Assembly (NCBI GenBank): GCA_048939595.1
Contig: JBHLPI010000127.1
Location: forward strand, 1-5,150
Direction of reading: 5' to 3'
DNA: 5,150 nucleotides
From: Hermodarchaeum sp048939595
GTDB taxonomy: Archaea > Asgardarchaeota > Hermodarchaeia > Hermodarchaeales > Hermodarchaeaceae
This document shows, one piece after another, positions 5,113-5,150 of this stretch (the first letter of the stretch is position 1; every line of letters begins with the position of its first letter). A program made the position numbers and the translations under genes. Below the pieces are notes generated by a model, which had not been told where the DNA came from, searched no databases, and saw only the letters and a program-made list of their open reading frames with translations.

Positions 5113-5150
5113 GCCTGGGTAAATACCAGTTTACACCTTCGGGAGCTGGT

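Noticed and set aside
5111..5129. Stem CTGG/CCAG just upstream of the tRNA D-arm, considered as part of the mature tRNA
   Set aside because: It does not fit a D-arm register, and the competing stem GTAAA/TTTAC is as good; neither supplies the missing acceptor strand.

Overview
The window most likely comes from an archaeon of the Asgard group (Promethearchaeota). Three things point there: a Rab/Ras-type small GTPase, archaeal features (a bulge-helix-bulge tRNA intron and a DUF4443-type regulator), and surface proteins with single membrane anchors and many N-glycosylation sequons. The domain call rests mainly on the tRNA intron and the regulator, the Asgard call mainly on the GTPase. I cannot place it in a finer lineage.

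Layout, left to right. On the plus strand, positions 3-311 hold the end of an unrecognised gene whose frame is open to the left edge. It overlaps by ATGA with a Rab/Ras-like GTPase (308-862). From 859 to the right edge everything is on the minus strand and is best read from high to low coordinates. First comes the 3' part of tRNA-His(GTG) (5021 to about 5112), which has a 29-nt intron after G37 and whose 5' acceptor strand is not found in the window. Then come histidyl-tRNA synthetase (3482-4966) and a 100-base gap with a TATA-like box and a perfect 8-bp inverted repeat. After the gap lies a tight four-gene cluster: a membrane-anchored DUF4430 (transcobalamin-C-terminal-like) surface protein (2863-3381), a second single-pass surface protein (2132-2848), an ECF-transporter S component (1494-2135), and a winged-helix DUF4443-type regulator (859-1485). 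The GTPase and the regulator converge and share bases of their stop codons.

How the genes may work together. The four-gene cluster reads as a small-molecule uptake unit. Two extracytoplasmic anchored proteins would capture or present a ligand, the S component would carry it through the membrane using an ECF energising module encoded elsewhere, and the linked regulator could control the cluster through the inverted repeat, which lies between the TATA-like box and the expected transcription start. DUF4430 resembles the ligand-binding C-terminal domain of transcobalamin, so a cobalamin-like ligand is a reasonable but untested guess. The tRNA-His/hisS pair is a functional neighbourhood for histidine charging. 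The left-edge gene and the GTPase are translationally coupled and may form a GTPase-partner pair.

The main points for follow-up are the uptake cluster with its operator, the tRNA-His with an apparently interrupted 5' end and an A at position 73, and the unknown gene next to the GTPase. No mobile element, CRISPR array or rRNA was seen, and no stretch of more than 300 bases lacks a gene.
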